NCBI RefSeq assembly: GCF_000381265.1 | Contig: NZ_KB906259.1 | Location: 62,001 to 126,000 of the forward strand | Reading direction: 5' to 3' | Origin: Curvibacter lanceolatus ATCC 14669 | GTDB taxonomy: Bacteria; Pseudomonadota; Gammaproteobacteria; Burkholderiales; Burkholderiaceae_C | DNA: 64,000 nt | Shown here: positions 1-7,410 of the stretch, in pieces | How positions within the stretch are numbered: position 1 is the stretch's first letter | Layout of the letters: each line of letters opens with the position of its first letter | Notes under the pieces: model-generated | The model's database searches: none | Told to the model about the DNA's origin: nothing | The model's input: only the letters and a program-made list of their open reading frames with translations | Program-made: the position numbers and the translations under genes

Positions 1-1
1 C

Positions 2-424
2 GAATCGCTGGTGGAACTGCGCGCCGGCTTCATCTGCCGCGCCAGCCACCCGCTGGTTGGGCGCCGCAGCCTGGCCTTTGAGGAATTGCTGGCCTACCCC
101 ATTGCCACCACCCCGCTGAGCGATGAGGTGGCCCGCCTGCTGGTGGACCGCTACGGCCCGCAGGCCCACCCGGAGCACCTGGCTTCGCTGCACTGTGAAG
201 ACGTGAGCAGCCTGGTGGAGACCGCCCTGAACACGGATGCGATCTTTCTGGGCGTGCAGGCGGCTGCGAAAGCGCATCTGCAATCGGGGGCGCTGGTAGC
301 CCTGACCGTGCAACCACCGCTGCAGGCGACGGCACGCTTTGGCCTGATCACGCTGCGCGGGCGCACCCCTTCGCCGGTCATGCACCTGCTGCGCCAGTTT
401 GTCGACCAGCACCTTTGCGAGTGA
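2..424 (+). CDS. LysR-family transcriptional regulator, C-terminal part (cut by window edge)
   Basis: The reading frame is open from the first bases of the window and ends at TGA 422-424, so the N-terminal helix-turn-helix lies outside. The visible 140 residues resemble the distal half of a LysR substrate-binding domain: alternating strands and helices, a stretch around CEDVSSLVETALNTDAIFLG and a closing strand before the C-terminal helix HLLRQFVDQHL. LysR proteins bind DNA as tetramers and sense a small molecule through this domain; the effector cannot be read here. The ATG at 11 is internal to the domain and is not taken as a start. Family assignment is fairly secure, target genes are unknown. 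Confidence 0.75.
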   Translation, partial: ESLVELRAGFICRASHPLVGRRSLAFEELLAYPIATTPLSDEVARLLVDRYGPQAHPEHLASLHCEDVSSLVETALNTDAIFLGVQAAAKAHLQSGALVALTVQPPLQATARFGLITLRGRTPSPVMHLLRQFVDQHLCE

Positions 425-505
425 AGGCCATGTGCTGATCAAAGCGCCCGCTGCAGTGTCGGTCACTGGCAGGTAAAGGCCCCGCTGATGCCCGGTTAAG
501 GTCTG

Positions 506-533
506 TTGAAGCGCTGACATCCTGTCACATAAT
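506..533 (+). promoter_or_regulatory. Candidate sigma-70 promoter for the HD-GYP-like gene
   Basis: TTGAAG at 506-511 and CATAAT at 528-533 are separated by 16 bp and lie just upstream of the ATG at 545, leaving a 5' leader of only a few bases. Inferred from motif match only. Confidence 0.45.
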
Positions 534-544
534 CGACGCCACCC

Positions 545-1768
545 ATGAAATTAGCGCCCGTCAGCTTCAGCAACATTCCGCTCGGTCGCCCGCTGCCCTT
601 CGGCCTGCACAATGCCGACGGGACCTTGCTGGCCAGTCGCGGCTACATCTTCACCGAACGCGAGGCACTGGACACCCTGGCGGCCCACGGCACCTTGTTC
701 GTCGACCCGCAGGAGGTGCGCCAGTACCGCCGCGCGATGGAAGCACAGATGCATGCGATGGTGAACAACAACAACACCACGCTGGGCCAGATCGCCGACA
801 CCCAGATCATGGCGCCAGAACTGATGACCGCCACTGCGAAGACGGCCGACGAGTACAGCGACCCCGATGCGCCGATCGACTGGCTGGACATGCAAAGCCG
901 GGCCAACGCCATGATGCGCGACCCGCGCAGCCAGCGCTTCATGTTCCGCCTGGACAAGCTGCAGCGCGACTTGAGCCGCATGCTGCGCAGCAACCCCGAC
1001 ACGGTGCTGTTTGCCCTGATCCACCTGACCGCCAGCGAAACCCGCTTCTACAGCGCCACCCACGCCATGCTGGTGTGCGCCATGTGCTCGCTGGCCGCGC
1101 GCGATGTGCTGAACTGGTCGCCCGAGCTGGAGACCGCCATGGTGCGGGCCTGCCTGACCATGAACATCGGCATGACTGAGCTGCAGGACCAGTTGACCCT
1201 TCAGCACGACCCACCCACCACCGAACAGCGCGTCCTCATCGAAAGCCATCCCGAGCGTTCGGTGAGCCTGCTGCGTGAGCGCGGTGTGCAGGATGACGTC
1301 TGGCTGGAGGCCATCCGCCTGCACCACGACGCCATGGCCGGCCCCCTGGGCGGGCGCAGCCCGGCCGAGCAGATCGCCCGGCTGATCCACCGGGCTGACG
1401 GCTTTGCGGCCCGGCTGTCGCCGCGGGCCACCCGTCCCCCCATGGCCCCCTCGGCGGCCATGCACGCCACCTATTTCGATGAGCGCAAGAAGGTGGATGA
1501 GGCCGGTGCCTCCCTGATCAAGGCCGTGGGCATCTACCCGCCGGGCTCGTTCGTGAAGCTGGCCAGCAACGAGGTGGCCACCGTGGTGCGCCGGGGTGCC
1601 AACACCCTCACCCCCCGGGTGGCCGTGCTGGTGAACCGCGAAGGCATGCCCATGCTGGAGCCCGCCATCCGCGACACGCGGGTGAGCGACCACCGCATTC
1701 TGTCGAGCGTGAATTACCGGGACATCCGGGTGCGGACGGACCTGGTTCGTCTGCTGGCGTTGACTTGA
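545..1768 (+). CDS. Degenerate HD-GYP-like protein with DUF3391-like N-terminus
   Basis: A 407-residue protein. Residues about 1-70 resemble the small N-terminal domain often found before HD-GYP domains. Residues about 135-300 keep the HD-GYP outline: ATHAML near 171, IESHPERSVSLL near 232, LHH at 259-261 and RADGFAARLSPR near 283. HD-GYP enzymes are metal-dependent cyclic-di-GMP phosphodiesterases. Here the HDIGK motif reads MNIGM (residues 206-210) and there is no GYP after the HH pair, so two defining metal/substrate motifs are lost. The protein is therefore more likely a binding or scaffold protein than an active phosphodiesterase (inference). The first in-frame ATG fits the promoter at 506-533. 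Confidence 0.7.
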   Translation: MKLAPVSFSNIPLGRPLPFGLHNADGTLLASRGYIFTEREALDTLAAHGTLFVDPQEVRQYRRAMEAQMHAMVNNNNTTLGQIADTQIMAPELMTATAKTADEYSDPDAPIDWLDMQSRANAMMRDPRSQRFMFRLDKLQRDLSRMLRSNPDTVLFALIHLTASETRFYSATHAMLVCAMCSLAARDVLNWSPELETAMVRACLTMNIGMTELQDQLTLQHDPPTTEQRVLIESHPERSVSLLRERGVQDDVWLEAIRLHHDAMAGPLGGRSPAEQIARLIHRADGFAARLSPRATRPPMAPSAAMHATYFDERKKVDEAGASLIKAVGIYPPGSFVKLASNEVATVVRRGANTLTPRVAVLVNREGMPMLEPAIRDTRVSDHRILSSVNYRDIRVRTDLVRLLALT

Positions 1769-1890
1769 CCCCCCCCCCTGAGCCGCCTTCGGCGTCATCC
1801 CCCCAGGGGGACGACTCCAACGGCCTGGCAAAGCCAGCTCCGTGGTGTCTGCTGGCTTGGCCTGCTCCGCGGCCATTCGAACGGTGAGGC
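1764..1890. repeat. Intergenic direct repeat, copy 1
   Basis: About 125 bp repeated with few changes at 1984-2107. It contains GC-rich inverted segments (for example CCCCC...GGGGG around 1799-1810 and GCCGCCTTCGGCG at 1783-1795) and begins at the stop codon of the preceding gene. This looks like a dispersed intergenic element of Comamonadaceae genomes (recalled, not searched). Confidence 0.8.
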
Positions 1891-2202
1891 AGTTGCTCGT
1901 GCGAGCCCGGCGCTCCTTGGCAGAAGCCTTTGGCGGAGGTTTCCTCATTCATGCGCCGGAATCATCTGAGGCGGACGACACCACTTGACTCCCCGCTGAG
2001 TCGCCTTCGGCGCCATCCCCCAGGGGGACGACTCCAACGGCCTGGCAAAGCCAGCTCCGTGGTGTCTGCTGGCATGGCCTGCTCCGCGGCCTTTTGAACG
2101 GTGAGGCCATCTCTCATTCGAGGGCTGCGCCTCGTGACTCAGATCTGAGATTACCGCCCCCAAGTCTGTTCGGGAGGCCAATGCAACGGTCTTGTCAAGG
2201 GC
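1769..2202. other. Gene-free region holding two repeat copies
   Basis: 434 bp between the HD-GYP-like gene and slyX. It contains the two repeat copies (1764-1890 and 1984-2107), a unique 93 bp spacer and about 95 bp of non-repeat sequence. Minus-strand open frames here encode the repeat itself and show no protein-like character, so no gene is called. Confidence 0.7.
1984..2107. repeat. Intergenic direct repeat, copy 2
   Basis: Second copy of the 1764-1890 element in the same orientation, offset about 218 bp. Differences are small substitutions and a few indels (for instance the C-run at the start and GGCTTGG versus GGCATGG inside), so the two copies are not freshly duplicated. Confidence 0.8.
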
Positions 2203-2421
2203 TCAATAGTGGGGCGGCAGTTCGTCGCGCAGGTTGCCGCCGCGTTGGGCGCCACCGTCGGGGTTCTGGCGGCGCAGTTCGTGCACTTCGCGGATCAGCG
2301 CATCGATCTGCTCCTGCTGGCGGAACACGATCTGGTTGAGTTGTTCCAGCAGGTCTTCGTTGAAGCTGGTCTTGACTTCAAGATCGGTCAGGCGGTTGTC
2401 GATGTGGGCGGGTGTTTCCAT
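2203..2421 (-). CDS. slyX: SlyX family protein
   Basis: A 72-residue protein with the SlyX pattern: an N-terminal segment IDNRLTDLEVKTSFNEDLLE followed by a continuous heptad-rich helix ending near ELRRQ, and the characteristic C-terminal PPHY. SlyX proteins are short coiled-coil proteins of unknown biochemical role, often found near FKBP-type isomerase genes; here an FKBP gene lies about 3.6 kb away at 6052. Length matches the family. The gene sits downstream of ahpF on the same strand but is separated from it by a terminator, so it is probably transcribed independently. Confidence 0.85.
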   Translation of the reverse strand: METPAHIDNRLTDLEVKTSFNEDLLEQLNQIVFRQQEQIDALIREVHELRRQNPDGGAQRGGNLRDELPPHY

Positions 2422-2455
2422 GCCCTGATTGGACCCGAAAAAAGCACCGGGCCAG

Positions 2456-2490
2456 AAAAAAACCCCACACCCGCCAGGCGGGGTGGGGTC
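2456..2490 (-). terminator. Rho-independent terminator of ahpF
   Basis: Read on the minus strand, a GC-rich hairpin (CCCCAC at 2463-2468 pairing with GTGGGG at 2483-2488, plus inner CCGCC/GGCGG) is followed by a seven-T run (2456-2462). It lies just past the ahpF stop. Confidence 0.85.
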
Positions 2491-2512
2491 GACTCACTCA
2501 AGCCAAGGCGGC

Positions 2513-4081
2513 TCAGGCAGCGGCCGGGGTGCGGATCAGGTGATCGAAGGCGCTCAGCGCGGCCTTGGCGCCCTCGCCGGCGGCGATCACGATCTGCTTG
2601 TAGGGCACGGTGGTGCAGTCGCCTGCCGCCAGCACGCCGGGCACATTGGTCTGGCCCTTGGCGTCGACCACGATCTCGCCGAAGCGCGACAGTTCGATGG
2701 TGCCCTTGAGCCATTCGGTGTTGGGCACCAGGCCGATTTGCACGAACACGCCCTCCAGGGCCACCAGGTGCTCGTCACCACTCACGCGGTCCTTGTAGCG
2801 CAGGCCATTGACCTTGCCTTCGGCACCGGTGATCTCGGTGGTCTGGGCGTTGGTGTGCACCACCACATTGGGCAGGCTGTGCAGCTTCCTGACCAGCACG
2901 GCATCGGCCTTCAGCTCAGGGGCGAACTCGATCACGGTGACGTGGCGCACCACGCCGGCCAGGTCAATGGCGGCTTCGATGCCCGAGTTGCCGCCGCCGA
3001 TCACCGCCACGTCCTTGCCCTTGAACAGGGGGCCGTCGCAGTGCGGGCAGTAGGCCACGCCCTTGTTCTTGTACTCGGCCTCGCCGGGCACGTTGACATT
3101 GCGCCAGCGCGCGCCGGTCGACAGGATCACGGTCTTGGCCTTGAGGCTGCCCCCGTTGGCCAGCACCACCTCGGTCAGGCCGCCGGGCTGGGCCGCAGGG
3201 ATCAGCTTGTCGGCACGCTGCAGGTTCATGATGTCCACGTCGTAGGCCCGGGTGTGGGCTTCCAGCGCGGCGGCGAACTTGGGGCCATCGGTTTCGAGCA
3301 CCGAGATGTAGTTCTCGATGGCCAGCGTGTCGTTGACCTGGCCACCGAAGCGCTCGGCCGCCACGCCCACACGGATGCCCTTGCGGGCGGCATACACCGC
3401 CGCTGCGGCGCCGGCCGGGCCACCGCCCACCACCAGCACGTCGTAAGGGGCCTTGGCCGACAGCTTGGCGGCGTCGCGGGCGGCAGAGCCCGTGTCGAGT
3501 TTGGCCACGATCTCTTCCACCGTCATGCGGCCCGAGGCGAACACCTCCCCGTTCAGGAAGACCATGGGCACGGCCATGATCTCGCGGCGTGTGACTTCCT
3601 CCTGGAAGGCGCCGCCCTCGATGACGGTGGTCTTGATGCGGGGGTTCAGGATGGCCATGAGCGACAGCGCCTGCACCACGTCAGGGCAGTTGTGGCAGCT
3701 CAGGCTCATGTAGACCTCGAAGTTGAAGTCGCCCTCCAGCGCCTGGATCTGCTCGATCACGTCTTGCTCGACCTTGGGCGGGTGGCCACCGGTCCACAGC
3801 AGGGCCAGCACCAGCGAGGTGAACTCATGGCCCAGCGGCAGGCCGGCAAAGCGCAGCTGGCTGCTGCTGCCCAGGCGCTGCAGGCTGAACGAGGGGCGAC
3901 GCGCATCGATGCCGTCGGTGCGCAGGCTGATCTTGTCGGCGCGCAGCGACTGGATGGTCTGCAGCAATTGCAGCATCTCGCGGGCGGTGTCGCTGTCGTC
4001 GAGGGACGCCACCAGCTCAAACGGTTGCGTCACGCGCTCCAGGTAGGCGGCGAGTTGGGTCTTGAGTTGGTCGTCGAGCAT
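2513..4081 (-). CDS. ahpF: Alkyl hydroperoxide reductase subunit F
   Basis: A 522-residue flavoprotein that passes electrons from NAD(P)H to AhpC. The N-terminal thioredoxin-fold domain has CHNC with cysteines 129 and 132. The FAD-binding motif follows ([12 protein letters not shown] near 218), then the CPHC redox pair at 345/348, the NAD-binding VIGGGNSG near 360 and a C-terminal FAD segment with ACGDC-like [12 protein letters not shown]. Length and cysteine spacing match the known E. coli enzyme. It follows ahpC on the same strand after a 166 bp gap holding a strong hairpin, so readthrough probably sets a lower AhpF than AhpC level (inference). Cytoplasmic. Confidence 0.97.
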   Translation of the reverse strand: MLDDQLKTQLAAYLERVTQPFELVASLDDSDTAREMLQLLQTIQSLRADKISLRTDGIDARRPSFSLQRLGSSSQLRFAGLPLGHEFTSLVLALLWTGGHPPKVEQDVIEQIQALEGDFNFEVYMSLSCHNCPDVVQALSLMAILNPRIKTTVIEGGAFQEEVTRREIMAVPMVFLNGEVFASGRMTVEEIVAKLDTGSAARDAAKLSAKAPYDVLVVGGGPAGAAAAVYAARKGIRVGVAAERFGGQVNDTLAIENYISVLETDGPKFAAALEAHTRAYDVDIMNLQRADKLIPAAQPGGLTEVVLANGGSLKAKTVILSTGARWRNVNVPGEAEYKNKGVAYCPHCDGPLFKGKDVAVIGGGNSGIEAAIDLAGVVRHVTVIEFAPELKADAVLVRKLHSLPNVVVHTNAQTTEITGAEGKVNGLRYKDRVSGDEHLVALEGVFVQIGLVPNTEWLKGTIELSRFGEIVVDAKGQTNVPGVLAAGDCTTVPYKQIVIAAGEGAKAALSAFDHLIRTPAAA

Positions 4082-4158
4082 GGTGGCTTCCTTCTTGAAT
4101 TCGGTTGGGGGAGGCGCTGCGGACTCCCATCAGGGGGTGCGCGCCCTGTTTTTGGGCG

Positions 4159-4203
4159 AAAAAAAGCCGGACGGCATGGCGCAAGGCCATGACGCTGTCC
4201 GGC
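4159..4203 (-). terminator. Terminator or attenuator between ahpC and ahpF
   Basis: On the minus strand GCCGGAC...GTCCGGC (4166-4203) forms a long imperfect hairpin followed by a seven-T run (4159-4165). It lies 3' of ahpC and 5' of ahpF. Confidence 0.85.
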
Positions 4204-4247
4204 GGGGGAGCGCGCCGCAGCGCGCTCGGCCGTAGACCGGCGGTGAC

Positions 4248-4811
4248 TTAGATCTTGCCGACCAGATCGATCGACGGAGCGATGGTCTTGGCGCCTTCGT
4301 TCCACTTGGCGGGGCAGACTTCGCCCGGGTGAGCGGCGGTGTACTGGGCAGCCTTCAGCTTGCGCACGGTTTCCTTGACGTCGCGAGCGATTTCGTTGGA
4401 GTGGATTTCGCTGGTCTTGATCAGCAACTCGGGGTTGATGATGAAGGTGCCGCGCAGAGCCAGGCCTTCTTCAGGGATGTGCACGCCGAAAGCGTTGGTC
4501 AGGGCGTGGGTCGGGTCGCCAACCAGGGGGAACTTGGCCTTGCCGACGGCAGCCGAAGTTTCGTGCCACACCTTGTGCGAGAAGTGGGTGTCGGTGGTGA
4601 CGATGTAGACCTCGGCGCCAGCCTTCTGGAATTCAGCGTAGTTGTCAGCAGCGTCTTCGATTTCGGTCGGGCAGTTGAAGGTGAAGGCGGCCGGCATGAA
4701 GATCAGAACCGACCACTTGCCCTTCAGGCTTTGTTCGGTGACTTCGATGAACTTGCCATTGTGGAAAGCCTGGGCCTTGAAGGGTTGGACTTGGGTGTTG
4801 ATCAGGGACAT
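4248..4811 (-). CDS. ahpC: Alkyl hydroperoxide reductase subunit C (peroxiredoxin)
   Basis: A 187-residue 2-Cys peroxiredoxin that reduces H2O2 and organic hydroperoxides and is recycled by AhpF. The peroxidatic cysteine is Cys47 in FTFNCPTE and the resolving cysteine Cys166 in GEVCPAKW, in a C-terminal tail of normal length. The start at 4811 (MSLINTQ) is chosen because a GGAAAC ribosome-binding site precedes it and AhpC proteins begin this way; the frame extends 19 residues upstream without protein-like character. Transcribed divergently from a MarR-type gene, which suggests local control, although that regulator is frameshifted. Confidence 0.98.
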   Translation of the reverse strand: MSLINTQVQPFKAQAFHNGKFIEVTEQSLKGKWSVLIFMPAAFTFNCPTEIEDAADNYAEFQKAGAEVYIVTTDTHFSHKVWHETSAAVGKAKFPLVGDPTHALTNAFGVHIPEEGLALRGTFIINPELLIKTSEIHSNEIARDVKETVRKLKAAQYTAAHPGEVCPAKWNEGAKTIAPSIDLVGKI

Positions 4812-4991
4812 TGCTGTTTCCTCACTTGGGGTTGGTTGAACGACAGCCGTGACTTTATCGCAGCCCAACCCATTGAACCCATTAATTGATCATATTCATA
4901 CGATTACATATACCTATCATTGAGCGCTATTTGTCACCACAAAGTCACAAGCCGCAACGTCCCACCCGGGCCTTGCCGCCACAATGAGGGC
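4812..4991. promoter_or_regulatory. AT-rich divergent promoter region, ahpC / MarR gene
   Basis: 180 bp between divergent starts with a conspicuously AT-rich block at about 4877-4920, unlike anything else in this GC-rich window. I looked for the OxyR spacing of ATAG/CTAT quarter-sites and did not find it. The block is the natural place for the ahpC promoter and a MarR-type operator (inference). Confidence 0.5.
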
Positions 4992-5454
4992 ATGGCTACG
5001 AAGAAACCTGCCCCCTCTGTTGCCGTGGAAAGCGTGGACACCCGCTACCTCGAAACCCTGATGGGCTACAACGCCCGCCGCGCCGCCCTGACGATCATCG
5101 AGGTGTTCATGGAGCGCATGTCGGTCTATGGGCTCAAGGTGGTCGACTTCTCGGTGCTCTCGCTGGTCGCGCACAACCCCGGCATCACCTCGCGCCAGCT
5201 GTGTGCCACCCTCAACATCCTGCCCCCCCAACTTGGTGGGCATCATCGCCGGCATGGACCGGCGCGGCCTGATCGAGCGCCGCCCGCACCCCAGCGACGG
5301 CCGGGCCATGGGCCTGCACCTGACCGAAGCCGGTCTGGCCCTGATGAAGGACGCCGAACAGACCGCAGCCGACCTGGAAGACGACGCCACCAGCCGGCTC
5401 ACCGCAAACGAGCGCAAGACCCTGATCCGGCTGCTGCAGAAGATCTACCTCTGA
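4992..5454 (+). pseudogene. MarR-family transcriptional regulator, frameshifted in a C-run
   Basis: Residues from ATG 4992 (MATKKPAPSVAVES...) run in one frame through the winged-helix start (ITSRQLCATLNILPP). The coding then continues in the +2 frame as NLVGIIAGMDRRGLIERRPHPSDGRAMGLHLTEAG, ending at TGA 5452-5454. The switch falls in a run of seven C at 5223-5229; six C would restore one 153-residue MarR protein with its recognition helix and wing (DGRAMGLHLT). MarR dimers repress neighbouring genes and often sense oxidants. With ahpC divergent, it may have been or still be its regulator. The shift could be a sequencing error, a phase-variable tract or a real inactivation. Confidence 0.8.
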
Positions 5455-5611
5455 GCCGCCAGCCCCCAACCCGGTCCAGGCTTGATTCCCACTGAGTCAG
5501 CAGCTATGAAAGACGTAGCAGACTGTGCAATTTGGGCTATAGTCGCGCCGAGATGGCTGGTGGCCGCCCGGTGCGCCAGCCCGCCCAGCGCATCAGCCGG
5601 AGATTGCGACC

Positions 5612-5923
5612 ATGAGTGCCAAGGAAGTCAGCGCCATCAGCCAGTTGTTCGACCTGCTTGAATCGCGCTACGCGCTGCGTGTGCTGTGGGCCTTGCGCGA
5701 CGAGCACGCCCAGACCTTCCGGCTGCTGCAGGACAGCGTCGGCGGCATCACCCCCAACACCCTCAACACCCGGCTGAAAGAGCTGCGCGAGGCCGGCCTG
5801 GTCGACCATGGCCCCAGCGGCTACCTGGTCACGGACAGCGGCAAAGACCTGCTGCGGCGCCTGCACGATGTTCAGCCCTTCGCCGCCCGCTGGGCCGCCC
5901 ACCGAGCCCGCCGCGCCGCGTAG
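5612..5923 (+). CDS. HxlR-type winged-helix transcriptional regulator
   Basis: A 103-residue protein with an HxlR-like winged helix: [21 protein letters not shown], then recognition helix region [21 protein letters not shown] and wing [15 protein letters not shown]. These are small dimeric DNA-binding proteins without a separate sensor domain; some sense electrophiles through an N-terminal cysteine, but no cysteine occurs here. The ATG at 5612 is preceded by GGAGATTGCGACC, an acceptable ribosome-binding site. It stands alone, upstream of the FKBP gene with a 128 bp gap. Target unknown. Confidence 0.8.
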   Translation: MSAKEVSAISQLFDLLESRYALRVLWALRDEHAQTFRLLQDSVGGITPNTLNTRLKELREAGLVDHGPSGYLVTDSGKDLLRRLHDVQPFAARWAAHRARRAA

Positions 5924-6051
5924 GCGGGCCAAGCAGCAGCCCGGCCCCGGCCTGGGTTTCGGGGATAATCCGGGCTCTCAAAAGAGCTGCGGTGGGCGCA
6001 TGGAAGCGCCGCCGGGCTCCCGAACTGAAGCACTTCACGCAAGGAAATCCG

Positions 6052-6753
6052 ATGCCCACGACCCCCTCTGGCCTGCAATACGAAGACACCACGGTTGGCG
6101 AGGGCGCGGTCGCGCGCGCCGGCGTCGAGGTGAGCGTGCACTACACCGGCTGGCTGTATGAAAACGGCGTTCAAGGCGCCAAGTTCGACTCCAGCGTCGA
6201 CCGCAACGACCCCTTCGAATTCGCCCTGGGCGCCGGCATGGTGATCAAGGGCTGGGACGAAGGCGTGCAGGGCATGAAGGTGGGCGGCAAGCGCACCCTG
6301 ATCATCCCGCCCGAACTCGGTTACGGTGCCCGTGGTGCCGGCGGCGTGATCCCGCCCAACGCCACCCTGAAGTTCGACGTCGAGTTGCTGGGTGTCGAGT
6401 CGCCCGAGTCCGCCACCGCCGATCTGCAGATCGAAGACACCGTGGTCGGTGAAGGCACCGAGGCCGTGGCCGGCCGCAAGGTGCGCGTGCACTACACCGG
6501 CTGGCTGTACAACAGCGGCGCCCAGGGCGCCAAGTTCGACTCCAGCCTGGACCGCAATTCGCCGTTTGAATTCCACCTGGGTGCCGGCATGGTCATCAAG
6601 GGCTGGGATCTGGGCGTGCAGGGCATGAAGGTGGGCGGCAAGCGCACCCTGATCATCCCGGCCAAGCTGGGCTACGGTGCCCGCGGCGCCGGTGGCGTGA
6701 TCCCCGGCAATGCCACGCTGAAGTTCGACGTCGAACTGCTGGCTGTCGCCTGA
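6052..6753 (+). CDS. Tandem two-domain FKBP-type peptidyl-prolyl isomerase
   Basis: A 233-residue protein made of two FKBP domains, residues about 8-115 and 125-232, joined by ESPESATAD. FKBPs catalyse cis-trans isomerisation of prolyl peptide bonds. Both copies keep the core motifs: [55 protein letters not shown] and LKFDVELL. By hand count 89 of 108 positions are identical between copies. No signal peptide is seen, so probably cytoplasmic. The start at 6052 has AAGGAAA a few bases upstream; a longer upstream frame is unlike protein. Single-domain FKBPs of about 115 residues are the common form, so the doubling is unusual. Confidence 0.93.
   Translation: MPTTPSGLQYEDTTVGEGAVARAGVEVSVHYTGWLYENGVQGAKFDSSVDRNDPFEFALGAGMVIKGWDEGVQGMKVGGKRTLIIPPELGYGARGAGGVIPPNATLKFDVELLGVESPESATADLQIEDTVVGEGTEAVAGRKVRVHYTGWLYNSGAQGAKFDSSLDRNSPFEFHLGAGMVIKGWDLGVQGMKVGGKRTLIIPAKLGYGARGAGGVIPGNATLKFDVELLAVA
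6073..6747 (+). repeat. Intragenic tandem duplication of the FKBP domain
   Basis: Two units of about 324 bp (6073-6396 and 6424-6747) repeat with a period of 351 bp. One 48 bp block is identical at 6262-6309 and 6613-6660. This points to a duplication of one FKBP exon-length unit that is recent or kept similar by gene conversion. Confidence 0.85.
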
Positions 6754-6776
6754 GCCCGCCCCCGGGCCGGGAGCGT

Positions 6777-7274
6777 TCAGCCCAGCAGGGCACGCTCCAG
6801 GGCCCGGTACTGGGAGGCGCCCACTGCTTCGCGGATGCGCGGCGCCACCGCCAGCAGGGCCTGGTAATTGCCCGCAGCCTCGACCGCCAGGTTGAGGCGG
6901 AACCCCCGCAAGCCCAAAGAGGCCGTCAGCGCCACCGCCACCGGGTAGGCGTCGTTGAAGCGTTGGCGCTCGCTGCGGGCACTGTCCTGCGGCAGCAGCG
7001 ACAAAGAAAAATCGACCGACGACTCACCCTCTTCGAAGGGCTCCTGAGCTTTGACCAAGGGTGCCGTGGCCGGAGCGGCCGGGGCCAGCAAGCCGGATTC
7101 CAGCATGTGCCGCACATCCGCCTGGGTGATGCCCAGCGCAGTGGTGGCCAGCAACACCTCGTCCAGCCGCCGCACCCCGTCGAACAGGATGAAGGCGGAC
7201 CGCTGACGGGGCGTCAGCACGGGGTCACGGGCCTTGAAAAGGCGGTGGCCCAACTCGGTCTTGGCGTAGATCAT
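6777..7274 (-). CDS. Hypothetical protein, 165 residues
   Basis: Not assigned to a family I know. The protein has an N-terminal region MIYAKTELGHRLFKARDPVLTPRQR followed by a predicted small helical domain (AFILFDGVRRLDEVLLATTALGITQADVRHMLESGLL), a linker rich in Ala/Pro/Glu and a C-terminal helical region (QYRALERALLG). The middle resembles the winged-helix-like layout of PatA-type or DUF4388-like tails, but the match is too weak to name. No signal peptide or membrane segment. Convergent with the FKBP gene. Codon use is normal for the region, so it is very likely a real gene. Confidence 0.7.
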   Translation of the reverse strand: MIYAKTELGHRLFKARDPVLTPRQRSAFILFDGVRRLDEVLLATTALGITQADVRHMLESGLLAPAAPATAPLVKAQEPFEEGESSVDFSLSLLPQDSARSERQRFNDAYPVAVALTASLGLRGFRLNLAVEAAGNYQALLAVAPRIREAVGASQYRALERALLG

Positions 7275-7410
7275 CGGCAGTGTGCGTTGCGGGAACAGGC
7301 CTGTGCAGACCCCTTGGGGTCCGTCGCATTGTCAGCCCAGATTGGCATGCTGTGCCGGGCTTTTGTATAGGGGTTTGTCCACAAACTGCGCCCTTGGCGC
7401 CACAGCGGAC

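Noticed and set aside
551..1948. Long antisense frames, for example minus-strand 551-1948 and 551-like cases elsewhere in GC-rich genes
   Set aside because: Shadows of real genes on the other strand; low complexity and no family features.
1608..2181. Two minus-strand open frames across the intergenic repeats
   Set aside because: They translate the repeat itself and have no protein-like composition or family; the region is better explained as repeats.
4868..4925. Possible OxyR binding site upstream of ahpC
   Set aside because: CTAT-like elements are 13 bp apart, not the spacing of OxyR quarter-sites (about 11 or 22 bp), so not called.
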